A stretch of 64,000 bases of DNA from positions 2,170,001-2,234,000 of the forward strand of contig NZ_CAXUQC020000001.1 of assembly GCF_964253025.1 (NCBI RefSeq). The letters run 5' to 3'. Below the pieces are notes generated by a model. That model had not been told where the DNA came from. It saw only the letters and a list, made by a program, of their open reading frames with translations, and did no database searches. Every line of letters starts with the position of its first letter. The first letter of the stretch is position 1. Below are positions 8,589-17,299 of this stretch, one piece after another. This DNA comes from Rhizobacter sp964253025. Its GTDB lineage: Bacteria > Pseudomonadota > Gammaproteobacteria > Burkholderiales > Burkholderiaceae_C. A program made the position numbers and the translations under genes.

Positions 8589-9748
8589 TCCGTCTCACCC
8601 TCGCCTTTCTCGGTCTGCTGACCATCTTCGCGGCGCAGGCCGAACCGCTCGTCATCCGCTTCGGCGTCGCCTCGCCGAGCTACGGCATCCCGCCCGGCTT
8701 TGCCGGTGGCGCAGCGGGCGTGGCCCATGCGAAGCGGTTCATCGAGGAGGAGTTCAAGGGCCAGGACGTCAAGGTGGAGTGGATCTTCTTCAAGGGCGTC
8801 GGCCCGGCGGTGAACGAGGCGATGGGCAACGGCCAGCTCGACTTCGCCTTCCACGGCGACCTGCCCTCGATCGTGACGCGTGCCAACGGCGTGCGCACGC
8901 GCGCCGTGATGGCCGCGACGAGCCGGGCGACGATCTACATCGGCGTGGCTCCGAATTCGCCGATCCACCGCGTGCAGGATCTCAAGGGCAAGCGCATCGC
9001 CTTCACCAAGGGCACGGCCTCGCATCTGCCGGTGGTCCGCATTCTCGCCGCCCATGGCCTGAAGGAACGCGACCTCAAAGTGCTGAACCTCGATGCCCCG
9101 ACGGCACAGGCCGCCTTCCTGGCGGGCGACCTGGACGCCCTCATCGGCGCGGCTGTGGTGCTGAAATTCCGCGACCAGGGGCAGGCGCGCCTGATCTACT
9201 CCACCCGCTCGGCGCCCACCTTCACCTCGCAGAGCCACATCACCGTCACCGATGCCTTCGCCACGGCCCGGCCCGACGCGACCCGCCGCGTCGTGCGCGG
9301 CCTCGTGCGCGCGGCCCGGTGGACGGCCGAGCCGGCCAACCGGGACGAAGTGATCTCGCTCTGGTCGCGCGCGGGCGTGCCGGTAAAGCACTGGAACGAG
9401 GAGCTCGCGGGCGAGCCGCTCGCGGTGCGCACCTCGCCGCTCTACGATCCCTTCATCACCACCCGGCTCCAGCAGGCGCTCGATGACGCCCACCGCTTCC
9501 GGCTCGTCCGCCGGGACTTCGACGTCAACGGGTGGATCGACCGGCAATACGTCGACGCAGCGTTGAAGGATCTCGGCCTCGAGGGCTTCTGGACCGCCTA
9601 CGACGCGGAGGGACGCCCGCTCCCGGGCCCGGCCGGTGTCCCGCCCCGCGGCGCGACACCGCCGCGGGCGTCGCGGCAAGCCGCCGGCGCGGCAGGCTCT
9701 CCGCTCAGTCGGGAAATGAGAACCGCCCTTCGGCCACCAGCTCGCTGA
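8585..9748 (+). CDS. SsuA-like ABC substrate-binding protein
   Basis: A 387-residue secreted binding protein with a Sec signal peptide (MIRLTLAFLGLLTIFAAQA, cleavage after AQA). Family features include IFFKGVGPAVNEAMGNGQ, HGDLPSIVTRA and LKGKRIAFTKGTASHLP. The ATGA overlap couples it to the MFS gene. The last 40 or so residues (PGPAGVPPRG onward) are proline/arginine-rich and unlike the family, and the last 44 bases overlap the convergent nitroreductase gene. The C-terminus may therefore be a recent extension by loss of a stop. It is close in sequence to the protein at 981-2045. Confidence 0.9.
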   Translation: MIRLTLAFLGLLTIFAAQAEPLVIRFGVASPSYGIPPGFAGGAAGVAHAKRFIEEEFKGQDVKVEWIFFKGVGPAVNEAMGNGQLDFAFHGDLPSIVTRANGVRTRAVMAATSRATIYIGVAPNSPIHRVQDLKGKRIAFTKGTASHLPVVRILAAHGLKERDLKVLNLDAPTAQAAFLAGDLDALIGAAVVLKFRDQGQARLIYSTRSAPTFTSQSHITVTDAFATARPDATRRVVRGLVRAARWTAEPANRDEVISLWSRAGVPVKHWNEELAGEPLAVRTSPLYDPFITTRLQQALDDAHRFRLVRRDFDVNGWIDRQYVDAALKDLGLEGFWTAYDAEGRPLPGPAGVPPRGATPPRASRQAAGAAGSPLSREMRTALRPPAR

Positions 9749-10319
9749 GCGGGCGCCGCAAGCTCGGCGACTCGCGCGCCTGCAGGGCCTCGGGCAGCAT
9801 GGACTTGTCGCCCTGCCGACCCACCGCGATGACCGCCTCCAGCGCATGGTCCGCGGGCACACCGAGGTCGTTGCGCAGGCGTTCGCGGTCGAATCCGCCG
9901 ATGCCGTGCGTGTGCCACCCGGCCAGCGTGGCCTGGAACGCGAAGCTCGCCCAGGCCGCGCCCGCATCGAACGAATGCGTCGACACGGCGACCAGGTCGG
10001 TCTTGCCCGGCGGGACCCACATCGTGCGAGAGAGCACCACGACAAGGGCCGAGGCCCGGCCCGCCCAGCCCTGGTTGTAGGGCGACAGGGCGTCGAACAC
10101 GCGGCTCCATGCCGGCGTGTCGCGACGGGCGAAGACGAAGCGCCACGGTTGGGCGTTGTAGCCCGACGGTGCCCAGCGCGCGGCCTCGAAGAAGCTGTCG
10201 AGGGTGTCGCGATCGATGGTCTCCCCGGTGAAGGCGCGCGGCGACCAGCGGCGCGTGAAGAGCGGGTCGATCGGATGGGTGGTGTCACGACCGGGAGGCA
10301 GATCGGTTCGAGCGTTCAT
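9705..10319 (-). CDS. nitroreductase-family FMN oxidoreductase
   Basis: A 204-residue protein of the FMN-dependent nitroreductase fold. FTRRWSPRAF at about 23-32 and EAARWAPSGYNAQPWRFVFARR are the usual phosphate/FMN-contact segments. GIGGFDRERLRNDLGVPADHALEAVIAVG is the typical C-terminal core. It probably reduces flavin or a xenobiotic with NAD(P)H, and next to two flavin-dependent monooxygenases it could supply reduced FMN. The start is the first ATG with full family similarity. A sigma-54 promoter reads into it, back to back with that of the monooxygenases. Its 3' end overlaps the neighbouring binding-protein gene by 44 bases. Confidence 0.88.
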   Translation of the reverse strand: MNARTDLPPGRDTTHPIDPLFTRRWSPRAFTGETIDRDTLDSFFEAARWAPSGYNAQPWRFVFARRDTPAWSRVFDALSPYNQGWAGRASALVVVLSRTMWVPPGKTDLVAVSTHSFDAGAAWASFAFQATLAGWHTHGIGGFDRERLRNDLGVPADHALEAVIAVGRQGDKSMLPEALQARESPSLRRPLSELVAEGRFSFPD

Positions 10320-10364
10320 GGGCGTCTGGTGGGAAAGCCGCGCGAATTGCGCACGCATCGCCTT

Positions 10365-10379
10365 GCGATTGCCGTGCCA
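10365..10379 (-). promoter_or_regulatory. sigma-54 promoter of the nitroreductase gene
   Basis: Minus strand TGGCACGGCAATCGC: a perfect -24 element with correct spacing; -12 is TCGC rather than TTGC. The predicted start is near 10353, 34 bases before the ATG. Confidence 0.65.
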
Positions 10380-10406
10380 CGCAGCGCGATGCTCCGCCAC
10401 ATCCAT

Positions 10407-10435
10407 CGCAGCAGGGCCGCCGATCCGCTGCTGCG
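10407..10435. promoter_or_regulatory. inverted repeat CGCAGCAG-N13-CTGCTGCG
   Basis: Two perfect 8-base arms. The right arm on the minus strand is the 11-mer CGCAGCAGCGG seen upstream of two other promoters. It lies 54-82 bases upstream of the nitroreductase start and about 310 upstream of the monooxygenase start, distances usable by a sigma-54 activator. Confidence 0.5.
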
Positions 10436-10716
10436 CAGTCAGCCCGAGCGACTTCACGTCGAGCAGGCGCGGACCCCGTACCCCGCCGCCGGCAATCGGG
10501 TGACATCGGGACAACCCGTCCACGCTGTGCGCACGCAGGGGTTCTGGTCCAGGCGAGCGGGTGCGTCGTCGGTCGCGCCCGTCTGGCCGCGGCTGCCCGT
10601 TCTGATCGGTTGCCGAAGCAGCAGGCGGCACCGCGCCGGGTGTCGCCGACCCAACATCTTCGCCAGCGGGTTGCTGCGCCAGCAGCAGGAACAGCCGCTT
10701 TGGCCCGTGCCGTCAC

Positions 10717-10731
10717 TGGCACACCGCTTGC
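10717..10731 (+). promoter_or_regulatory. sigma-54 promoter of the monooxygenase operon
   Basis: TGGCACACCGCTTGC matches TGGCAC-N5-TTGC with exact GG/GC spacing. The predicted start is near 10743, 38 bases before the ATG at 10781. Confidence 0.82.
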
Positions 10732-10780
10732 GCTGTGAAGCGCGCCTGCTCCATGCATCCACCCATTCAGAGAGACTCAC

Positions 10781-12136
10781 ATGAGCGAACGAAAACTGCG
10801 CCTTGGCGCGTTCATCATGGCCACCGGCCACCACATCGCCGCCTGGCGGCACCCCGGCTCGCAGATCGACTCCGGCGTGAACATCGACCACTACATCGAA
10901 GTGGCCCAGCTCGCCGAGCGCGGACTCTTCGACCAGGTGTTCGTGGCCGACTCCCCGGGCGTGGCCCACCGCGGGGATGCGGAGTCGTTCAGCCGCCAGG
11001 GCCGCGTCTCGTATTTCGAGCCGGTCACGCTGTGGTCGGCCCTGGCGGCCGTCACGAAGCACATCGGGTTCGTTGCCACCGCGTCCACGACCTACGAAGA
11101 CCCGTTCCTGCTCGCGCGCAAGTTCGCATCCCTCGACCACATCAGCAAGGGCCGTGCGGCCTGGAACGTCGTCACCACGGGGTCGGACCGGGTGTACGGC
11201 AACTTCGGCCTCGACGCCCATCCGGAACCGGAGCTGCGCTACGAGCGCGCCCACGAATTCATCGACGTGGTGAAGGGCCTGTGGGACAGCTTCGAGGACG
11301 ATGCGTTCGTCCGCAATCCGGAGACCGGGGTCTACTTCGACCCGGCCAAGCTGCATGCGGTGAACCACCATGGCAAGCACTTCAAGGTCTCCGGCCCCTT
11401 AAACCTGGAGCGGCCGCCGCAGGGCTATCCCGTCGTCGTGCAAGCCGGCTCCTCGGAGCCCGGGCGGGAACTCGCCGCGGCGACCGCCGAGGCAATCTTC
11501 ACCGCCTGGACGAGCCTGGCCGAAGCGCAGGCCTTCTACAGCGACGTCAAGGGTCGCCTCGCCAAGTACGGCCGCCGCCCGGACCAGTTGCTGATCCTGC
11601 CCGGCATCTCGCCGGTGGTCGGACGCACCGAGGAGGAAGCGCAGGCGAAATGGGCGGCGCTGCAGCAGCTCATCCATCCGTCGGTCGGGCTCAACACGAT
11701 CGCGCACTTCTGGCCTGACGACGACCTGACCACCTGGAACCTGGACGCCCCGCCACCCTACTACCCCGAGCCGCCCAAGGGCCGCAATAGCCGGCAGCAC
11801 GTGGTGATCGAACTGGCACGCCGCGAAGGCTTCACCGTGCGCCAGCTGTACGAATACCTGGCCGGCGCCCGCGGTCACTGGGTGGTCGTCGGCACGCCGG
11901 AAAAGATCGCCGACGAAATGCAGTCGTGGTTCGAGAACGGCGCGGCCGACGGCTTCAACGTGATGCCCCCGGTGCTGCCGGAGTCGCTCGAGGACTTCGT
12001 CGAGCTCGTCGTGCCAGAGCTGCAGCGCCGCGGCCTGTTCCGTACCGCGTACGAAGGAACGACGCTGCGCGAGAACCTCGGCCTCGACCGCCCGCAGAAC
12101 CAGTTCACCGTCGCCCGTCAAACGAAGGCTGCCTGA
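10781..12136 (+). CDS. NtaA/SnaA/DmoA-family flavin-dependent monooxygenase 1
   Basis: A 451-residue luciferase-like (bacterial LLM class) monooxygenase that would use FMNH2 and oxygen supplied by a separate flavin reductase. Family features are LGAFIMATGHHIAAWRHP at the start, HYIEVAQLAERGLFDQVFVAD, STTYEDPFLLARKFASLDHISKGRAAWNVVTT and QAGSSEPGRELAAATAEAIFTAW. Relatives attack nitrilotriacetate, EDTA, dibenzothiophene sulfone or dimethyl sulfide. In this sulfur-linked setting C-S bond cleavage is the likelier role, by inference. One base separates its stop from the next monooxygenase, a tandem paralogue. A strong sigma-54 promoter drives the pair. Confidence 0.92.
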   Translation: MSERKLRLGAFIMATGHHIAAWRHPGSQIDSGVNIDHYIEVAQLAERGLFDQVFVADSPGVAHRGDAESFSRQGRVSYFEPVTLWSALAAVTKHIGFVATASTTYEDPFLLARKFASLDHISKGRAAWNVVTTGSDRVYGNFGLDAHPEPELRYERAHEFIDVVKGLWDSFEDDAFVRNPETGVYFDPAKLHAVNHHGKHFKVSGPLNLERPPQGYPVVVQAGSSEPGRELAAATAEAIFTAWTSLAEAQAFYSDVKGRLAKYGRRPDQLLILPGISPVVGRTEEEAQAKWAALQQLIHPSVGLNTIAHFWPDDDLTTWNLDAPPPYYPEPPKGRNSRQHVVIELARREGFTVRQLYEYLAGARGHWVVVGTPEKIADEMQSWFENGAADGFNVMPPVLPESLEDFVELVVPELQRRGLFRTAYEGTTLRENLGLDRPQNQFTVARQTKAA

Positions 12137-12137
12137 C

Positions 12138-13505
12138 ATGACACGACCTGCACGCCAAATCAAGCTCGGCGCCTTCCTGTCGCCGACCGGGCACCACGCC
12201 GCCTCCTGGCGCCACCCCGACACGCCCACCGACGGCGGCACGAACTTCGAGCACTTCAAGAAGCTCGCCCAGCTGGCCGAGGCCGCCAAGTTCGATGCCA
12301 TCTTCACCGCTGACAGCGATGGCGCCTGGCCGCGCGCCGGGGATCCCGAGGTGCGACGGCGCGCCAGCCAGGGCGGTGGCTTCGAGCCGATCACCCTGTA
12401 CTCGGCGCTGGCCGCCGTGACGAAGAACATCGGCTTCATCTCGACGGTCTCCACCACGTACAACGAGCCCTATCACGTGGCGCGCAAGTACGCCTCGCTC
12501 GACCTCATCAGCGGCGGCCGGGCCGGCTGGAACGTGGTCACGTCGGGCAACCCGCAGGCGGCCTACAACTTCGGGCTGGAGGCCCACCCTGAGCACGGCG
12601 AGCGCTATCGCCGCGCAGCCGAGTTCGTCGAGGTGGTCAAGGGACTGTGGGACAGCATCGAGGACGATGCGTTCATCCACGACAAGCAGAGCGGCGTCTA
12701 TGCCGACCCCGACAAGATCCACGTGCTCGATCACGTGGGCGAGTTCTACAAGGTGCGCGGGCCGCTGACCGTGCCACGCTCACCGCAGGGCCATCCCGTG
12801 ATCGTGCAGGCCGGCGCCTCCGAACCCGGGCGCGACCTTGCAGCCCGCACGGCAGAGGCAATCTTCGCCGCGTGGCAGACGCTCGACGATGCGCAGTCCT
12901 TCTACCGCGACGTGAAGGGGCGCGCCGCCGCCATCGGCCGCGACCCGGACCACATCAAGATCCTCCCCGGCGTGTACCCGGTGATCGGGCGCACGGAACA
13001 GGAGGCCCTCGACAAGATCGAGCAACTGCGCGCGTTGATCGATCCGAAGATCGGACTGTCGCTGCTGCAGAGCCTGGGCGGGCCGGACGTGCTCGGCGCG
13101 TACGACCTCGACGGGCCCGTGCCCCAGGACCTGCCCGAGACGAACGCGAACAAGAGCCGGCAGAAGCTGCTGCTTGCACTGGCCGCGCGCGAGAACCTGA
13201 CCATCCGCCAGCTTTACGAGTGGGTGGCGGGCGCGCGTGGCCATCGCGTGATCCATGGAACGCCTGAAGGCATCGCCGACCAGCTGGAGGAGTGGTTCGT
13301 GAGCGAGGCGGCCGACGGCTTCAACCTGCTTGCGCCCACCTATCCGGCGGGGCTCGTCGACTTCATCGATCTCGTGTTGCCGGTGCTGCGGCGCCGCGGC
13401 CTGTTCCGCACCGAGTACGAGGCGTCGACCCTGCGCGGCAACCTCGGACTGCCGCTGCCCACCAACCGCTACGCTGCGCCGCATTCGTTGGCGAAGGCGG
13501 CCTGA
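12138..13505 (+). CDS. NtaA/SnaA/DmoA-family flavin-dependent monooxygenase 2
   Basis: A 455-residue paralogue of the preceding gene, starting one base after its stop. The same landmarks appear: LGAFLSPTGHHAASWRHP, HFKKLAQLAEAAKFDAIFTAD, STTYNEPYHVARKYASLDLISGGRAGWNVVTS and QAGASEPGRDLAARTAEAIFAAW. The two copies differ throughout, so the duplication is old and the enzymes may act on different substrates or form a mixed oligomer. It depends on reduced FMN, perhaps from the nitroreductase-fold proteins at 9705 or 20682. Confidence 0.92.
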   Translation: MTRPARQIKLGAFLSPTGHHAASWRHPDTPTDGGTNFEHFKKLAQLAEAAKFDAIFTADSDGAWPRAGDPEVRRRASQGGGFEPITLYSALAAVTKNIGFISTVSTTYNEPYHVARKYASLDLISGGRAGWNVVTSGNPQAAYNFGLEAHPEHGERYRRAAEFVEVVKGLWDSIEDDAFIHDKQSGVYADPDKIHVLDHVGEFYKVRGPLTVPRSPQGHPVIVQAGASEPGRDLAARTAEAIFAAWQTLDDAQSFYRDVKGRAAAIGRDPDHIKILPGVYPVIGRTEQEALDKIEQLRALIDPKIGLSLLQSLGGPDVLGAYDLDGPVPQDLPETNANKSRQKLLLALAARENLTIRQLYEWVAGARGHRVIHGTPEGIADQLEEWFVSEAADGFNLLAPTYPAGLVDFIDLVLPVLRRRGLFRTEYEASTLRGNLGLPLPTNRYAAPHSLAKAA

Positions 13506-13576
13506 GCTCGGCCACTGCAGGCATCGCGACATGCTGCTCTCTAACCAACACGCGGCCCGGCGCCACATGTTCCGCA

Positions 13577-13587
13577 CGCAGCAGCGG
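13577..13587 (+). promoter_or_regulatory. candidate activator site CGCAGCAGCGG
   Basis: Third exact copy of this 11-mer. It sits inside the inverted repeat GTTCCGC-N8-GCGGAAC (13569-13590) and 73-83 bases upstream of the predicted start of the porin operon. Confidence 0.5.
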
Positions 13588-13633
13588 AACGGGCGATCGG
13601 GCCGCAAACCCCCGAAAACACTGGGTTCTCGCG

Positions 13634-13648
13634 TGGCACGGGTTCTGC
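13634..13648 (+). promoter_or_regulatory. sigma-54 promoter of the porin/ABC importer operon
   Basis: TGGCACGGGTTCTGC followed by AA: a perfect -24 element with correct spacing; -12 is CTGCA. The predicted start is near 13660, 33 bases before the GTG at 13693. Confidence 0.8.
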
Positions 13649-13692
13649 AAACAGGGTCGTCAAACCCCACCCCGAACCCAGGAGTCCTCACG

Positions 13693-15351
13693 GTGCCCCC
13701 TCACAGAACAACAGCCTTGGCAGGCGCCCTCGTGCTCGCGGTCGCGAGCCCCGCGGTCCACGCCCAATCGGCGAAACAACTCAAGAGAGAGATCGACGAG
13801 CTGCGCAAGCAGCTCCAGGCCCTCACCGAGCTCACCAAGGCACAAGCCGCGGCAGCGGCCCAGCCGGTGACGCCCCCGGTGACGCCCCCGGTGACGGCAC
13901 AGGCGCCGGCGCCAGCACCGGCCTCGACATTCACGGCCGCTGCGCCGGAGCCGGCCAGCACCGCCTCGGCGACCCCGGAGCGCGACCAGGCCACGCGTGA
14001 TGCGGCCACGCCGGCATCGCAGGCCGACATCCAGGGCATCCGCGCCGACATGGAGAACTACAAGTACGAGCAGTCGCGCACGGCCGAACGCAACCGCGCC
14101 AGCGTCACACGCAACACGCGGATCGGCGGCACGGTGCAGGTCCGCGGCAGCTGGTTCAATCCGGCGGTTGTCGCCGGCCAGGCCAACGGCGCGACCGGTG
14201 GCAATACCACGGCCGTGGCAACCGGCCGTCAGACGAGTTTCGATGTGCCCTCGGTGACGCTTTCGTTCACCGGCAACCTGTACCGTGACTACGCCGAGGG
14301 GAAGAACCTCACGTACCAGCTCGGCTTCGCCACCGGCAGCAACTTCGCCGGCAGCCCCACGTCCACCACGAGTGCCACCCGCACCCTCGGCGCCTCCTCC
14401 GGAAACGGCTCGCAGTTCAACCTCACGAACGCCAACCTCGCCTACAGCATCGAGCCGACCAACGGCGGCCCGGAAGACCGCAAGGGCGCGATCACCGTGG
14501 GCCAGCAGCAGGTGCCCTTCGGCCTGGAGGCGCAGACCACCGAGGAGATCCGCCCCGTCATCACCTCCGCCCAGTTCACCTCTGCGCTGAGTGGCATCAA
14601 CACCCGGCAGATCGGCGTCATCTACCGCGGCGACGCCTTCGTGGATGTCGACTGGACCAACAACTACCGCTCGGCCCTGGTGGAGTACGCATTCGGGGTG
14701 GTCAACGGCTCGGGGCCCAACAAGTCGGACAACAACGGCAAGAAGGACTGGCTCGGCCGCGTGGCCTTCACGCTCCCGGCCGACTACAACAGCTGGTGGC
14801 GCGAGCTCAAGCTCGGGGTGTCCGTCTACGAGGGCTACAACAATCTGGCCAACACCACGACCGCGGGCGTCGTGCGCGTCGGCAAGTCGCGCCGCACCGG
14901 ATTCGACGTGAATTACACCCACCTGCCCTACTCGGTCGCCTACGAGTACGCCCAGGGTGACGACGACGCCTTCACGACCTCCGCCGCCTCCGCCAGCGAG
15001 GCCACGCCCACCTTCAGGAAGAAGGCCCGCGGCCAGTACATCAACCTGGGCTACACCTGGGGCGAGCAGTTCCTGACGAGCGAGAAGTCGCTGGCCAAGT
15101 ACGACGACTATTGGCCCAAGTCGTACCAGGCCTTCGTGCGCCACGACGTTTTCGACAACGACACCCGTTCGACCGTCACAGGTGACAAGACCCGCATCAC
15201 CACGATCGGCTTGAACGCGTTCTTCGCGGAAACGACCAAGCTGCAGGCGAACTACCTGCAGCAGAAGAACGACCACGGCGCGGCCGGCCCCTCCGCGGAC
15301 CGCCCCGCCAAGCAGCACGGCCTCCAACTCCAATTCCAGTACGGCTTCTGA
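13693..15351 (+). CDS. outer-membrane porin with coiled-coil N-terminus
   Basis: A 552-residue protein. A GGAG box at 13681 points to the GTG start at 13693. The signal peptide ends at VHA-Q. Residues around 25-45 (KQLKREIDELRKQLQALTEL) form a coiled coil, then a proline/alanine-rich linker with a short repeated PVTPP unit. The rest alternates like a beta-barrel, with TRIGGTVQVRGSWF and FDVPSVTLSFTGNLY, and ends in LQLQFQYGF with a terminal Phe typical of outer-membrane proteins. It is first gene of the operon with the sulfonate-type ABC importer, so it probably admits the same organosulfur anions through the outer membrane. A specific ligand is not visible. Confidence 0.85.
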   Translation: MPPHRTTALAGALVLAVASPAVHAQSAKQLKREIDELRKQLQALTELTKAQAAAAAQPVTPPVTPPVTAQAPAPAPASTFTAAAPEPASTASATPERDQATRDAATPASQADIQGIRADMENYKYEQSRTAERNRASVTRNTRIGGTVQVRGSWFNPAVVAGQANGATGGNTTAVATGRQTSFDVPSVTLSFTGNLYRDYAEGKNLTYQLGFATGSNFAGSPTSTTSATRTLGASSGNGSQFNLTNANLAYSIEPTNGGPEDRKGAITVGQQQVPFGLEAQTTEEIRPVITSAQFTSALSGINTRQIGVIYRGDAFVDVDWTNNYRSALVEYAFGVVNGSGPNKSDNNGKKDWLGRVAFTLPADYNSWWRELKLGVSVYEGYNNLANTTTAGVVRVGKSRRTGFDVNYTHLPYSVAYEYAQGDDDAFTTSAASASEATPTFRKKARGQYINLGYTWGEQFLTSEKSLAKYDDYWPKSYQAFVRHDVFDNDTRSTVTGDKTRITTIGLNAFFAETTKLQANYLQQKNDHGAAGPSADRPAKQHGLQLQFQYGF

Positions 15352-15359
15352 CGCACCCC

Positions 15360-16448
15360 ATGAAACGACGCACTTTCACCACCGCGCTCGGCGCGGCCAC
15401 CCTGACCTCGCCCCTTGCCGCCACGCGCGCATTCGCCCAGGACAAGCCTGCGGTGATCCGCATCGGCTTTCCCAACGCCGGCACCGGCGGCCGCCCCCTG
15501 GGCGGCGGCGCCTACACCGCCAACGCCCACCACCTGCGCGCCATCGACGAGGAGTTCAAGGGCGATGGCATCCGGGTCGAATGGAAGTTCTTCCCCGGGG
15601 CCGGTCCTGCACTCAACGAGTCCCTCGCCAACGGACTGGTCGACTTCGGCTTCGGGCACGGCGACCTGCCGGTGCTGGTCGGCAAGTCGACCGGCCTCAA
15701 GCACAAGGTGATCGCGTCATCGAGCCGGGGGGGCGACAGCTACTTCGTCGTGCCGACGGCATCCTCGGCGAAGACGCTGACGGACCTCAAAGGCAAGCGC
15801 ATCGCCACCTTCAAGGGCACCGCCAGCCAGCTGACACTCAACCGCTGGTTCGACAAGTTCGGCCTGACGGACAAGGACTTTCGCGTGATCAGCCTGGACA
15901 GCGACTCGACGCTCGCCGCGCTGTCCACGGGCGACATCGACGGGGCCGTGCGCGCTCCGTTCGACCTGGAGGCCCGCGGCGTGGCGCGGCGCATCCACGA
16001 GGTTCTCGACGATCCGTACATCACCCGCCCCGGCACCATCTGGGTCAGCGAGGCCTTCGAGCAACGCTACGCTCCCCTGGTGCAGCGCCTGGTCACGCGG
16101 CTGGTGAAGGTGGCCCACTGGAGCACCCAGGAGGCCAACCGCGAACGCCAGTACCAGCTGTGGGCGACGTCGGGCACGCCCTACATCGACTACAAGGTCG
16201 CCTGGGACCGCACGCGGGATCTGCGCACGCGCATCAACCCGCTGCTGGACGACTACTACGCGGCCAGCCTCCAGCGGTCGGTGGAGGAAGTGAAGAAGTA
16301 CCGGCTGGTGCGGCGCGAGGTGTCGATCGACGGCTGGCTCGAGCCCAAGTACCTGCAGCAGGCCTTGAAGGAGCTCCAGCTGGAGGACTACTGGCCTCAG
16401 CAGGACGCCGACGGCAAGGTCAAGGTCCCCGGCCGCAAGCTCGCCTGA
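15360..16448 (+). CDS. SsuA-like ABC substrate-binding protein of the importer operon
   Basis: A 362-residue binding protein with a twin-arginine-type leader (MKRRTFTTALGAATL, cleavage near AFAQ). Family segments are FFPGAGPALNESLANG, GHGDLPVLVGKSTG, LKGKRIATFKGTASQLTLNRW and DIDGAVRAPFDLEARG. It starts 8 bases after the porin stop and precedes four permeases and an ATPase, so it is the cognate receptor. The presence of two similar orphan receptors suggests that several receptors share this permease. Confidence 0.92.
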   Translation: MKRRTFTTALGAATLTSPLAATRAFAQDKPAVIRIGFPNAGTGGRPLGGGAYTANAHHLRAIDEEFKGDGIRVEWKFFPGAGPALNESLANGLVDFGFGHGDLPVLVGKSTGLKHKVIASSSRGGDSYFVVPTASSAKTLTDLKGKRIATFKGTASQLTLNRWFDKFGLTDKDFRVISLDSDSTLAALSTGDIDGAVRAPFDLEARGVARRIHEVLDDPYITRPGTIWVSEAFEQRYAPLVQRLVTRLVKVAHWSTQEANRERQYQLWATSGTPYIDYKVAWDRTRDLRTRINPLLDDYYAASLQRSVEEVKKYRLVRREVSIDGWLEPKYLQQALKELQLEDYWPQQDADGKVKVPGRKLA

Positions 16449-16452
16449 CGCC

Positions 16453-17289
16453 ATGCACGCGACCACGTCACCCTCTGCCATTGCCGTGGCACCGCGGCGC
16501 CTTCAGGGGCCCGCGCTCGCCAACGTGGTGCGATACCTCGCGGTCGCCGCGGCCGGCCTGTTGCTGCCTGCTGCGCTCCTGGCGCTGTGGTTGACCGCGG
16601 TCCATCGCCAGTGGATGCCCGAACAGATCCTGCCGCCGCCAGCGCTTGTCTGGCAGTCGCTGCAGGAGCTGTGGGCGACCGGCGAGCTCCTGGACCACCT
16701 GCTCATCAGCGCAGGCCGCGTGGGATGGAGCCTGCTCATCGGGGGCAGCGCGGGCCTCGCCCTGGGCTTCGGCATGGGCCTGTCACGGACCCTTCGGGCG
16801 TACCTCTTTCCGACCTTCGACGTGGTCTCGCAGTTCCCGGTGCTGGGGTGGATTCCGCTGCTGATCATCCTTGCCGGCATCGACGAGGCGCTCAAGGTGA
16901 CGGCCATCTCCATCGCGGTGGTCGTTCCAGTGGCCATCAACACACTGCACGGCATCGCCAACATCCCGCACACCCAGCTCGAAGTGGCCGCGGTGTACCG
17001 CTTCAGCCTGCCGCAGGTGGTACGCCGGGTCGTGCTGCCGTCGGCCGCACCGAGCCTCTTCAACGGGCTGCGCCAGGCCGTGATGCAGGCGTGGTTGACG
17101 CTCGTCTTCGTGGAGCTGTTGGCCTCGAGCGAAGGCATCGGCTACCTGATGGTGTGGGGCCGCCAGCTCGGCCAGCTCGACCTGGTGGTGGTCGGCATGG
17201 TGGTGATCGGCGCCGTGGGCGTGGGCCTCGACCTGTTGCTGCGGTGGGCCGAGGCGTCCATGCTCGGCTGGCGACGTACCGCATTCTGA
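16453..17289 (+). CDS. SsuC-type ABC permease 1
   Basis: A 278-residue inner-membrane protein with about six helices. The cytoplasmic EAA loop that docks the ATPase reads EVAAVYRFSLPQVVRRVVLPSA at about residues 180-201. Its closest relative here is the permease at 18085: both share DHLLIS, GIDEALK, VELLASSEG and a terminal WRR-AF. It starts 4 bases after the receptor gene. It is probably paired with the 17300 permease as a heterodimer, but combinations with the second pair are possible. Confidence 0.9.
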   Translation: MHATTSPSAIAVAPRRLQGPALANVVRYLAVAAAGLLLPAALLALWLTAVHRQWMPEQILPPPALVWQSLQELWATGELLDHLLISAGRVGWSLLIGGSAGLALGFGMGLSRTLRAYLFPTFDVVSQFPVLGWIPLLIILAGIDEALKVTAISIAVVVPVAINTLHGIANIPHTQLEVAAVYRFSLPQVVRRVVLPSAAPSLFNGLRQAVMQAWLTLVFVELLASSEGIGYLMVWGRQLGQLDLVVVGMVVIGAVGVGLDLLLRWAEASMLGWRRTAF

Positions 17290-17299
17290 GAGGACGGCC

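Larger units (their letters stand above)
10320..10780. other. Divergent control region of nitroreductase and monooxygenase genes
   Basis: 461 bases without a gene. It contains two outward-facing sigma-54 promoters (10365-10379 minus and 10717-10731 plus) and several CAGCAG-type elements, notably an inverted pair at 10407-10435 and single copies near 10618 and 10679. Confidence 0.65.

Noticed and set aside
13860..13890. Tandem gtgacgcccccg unit
   Set aside because: Two to three copies encode a PVTPP linker in the porin; a coding microrepeat, not a separate element.
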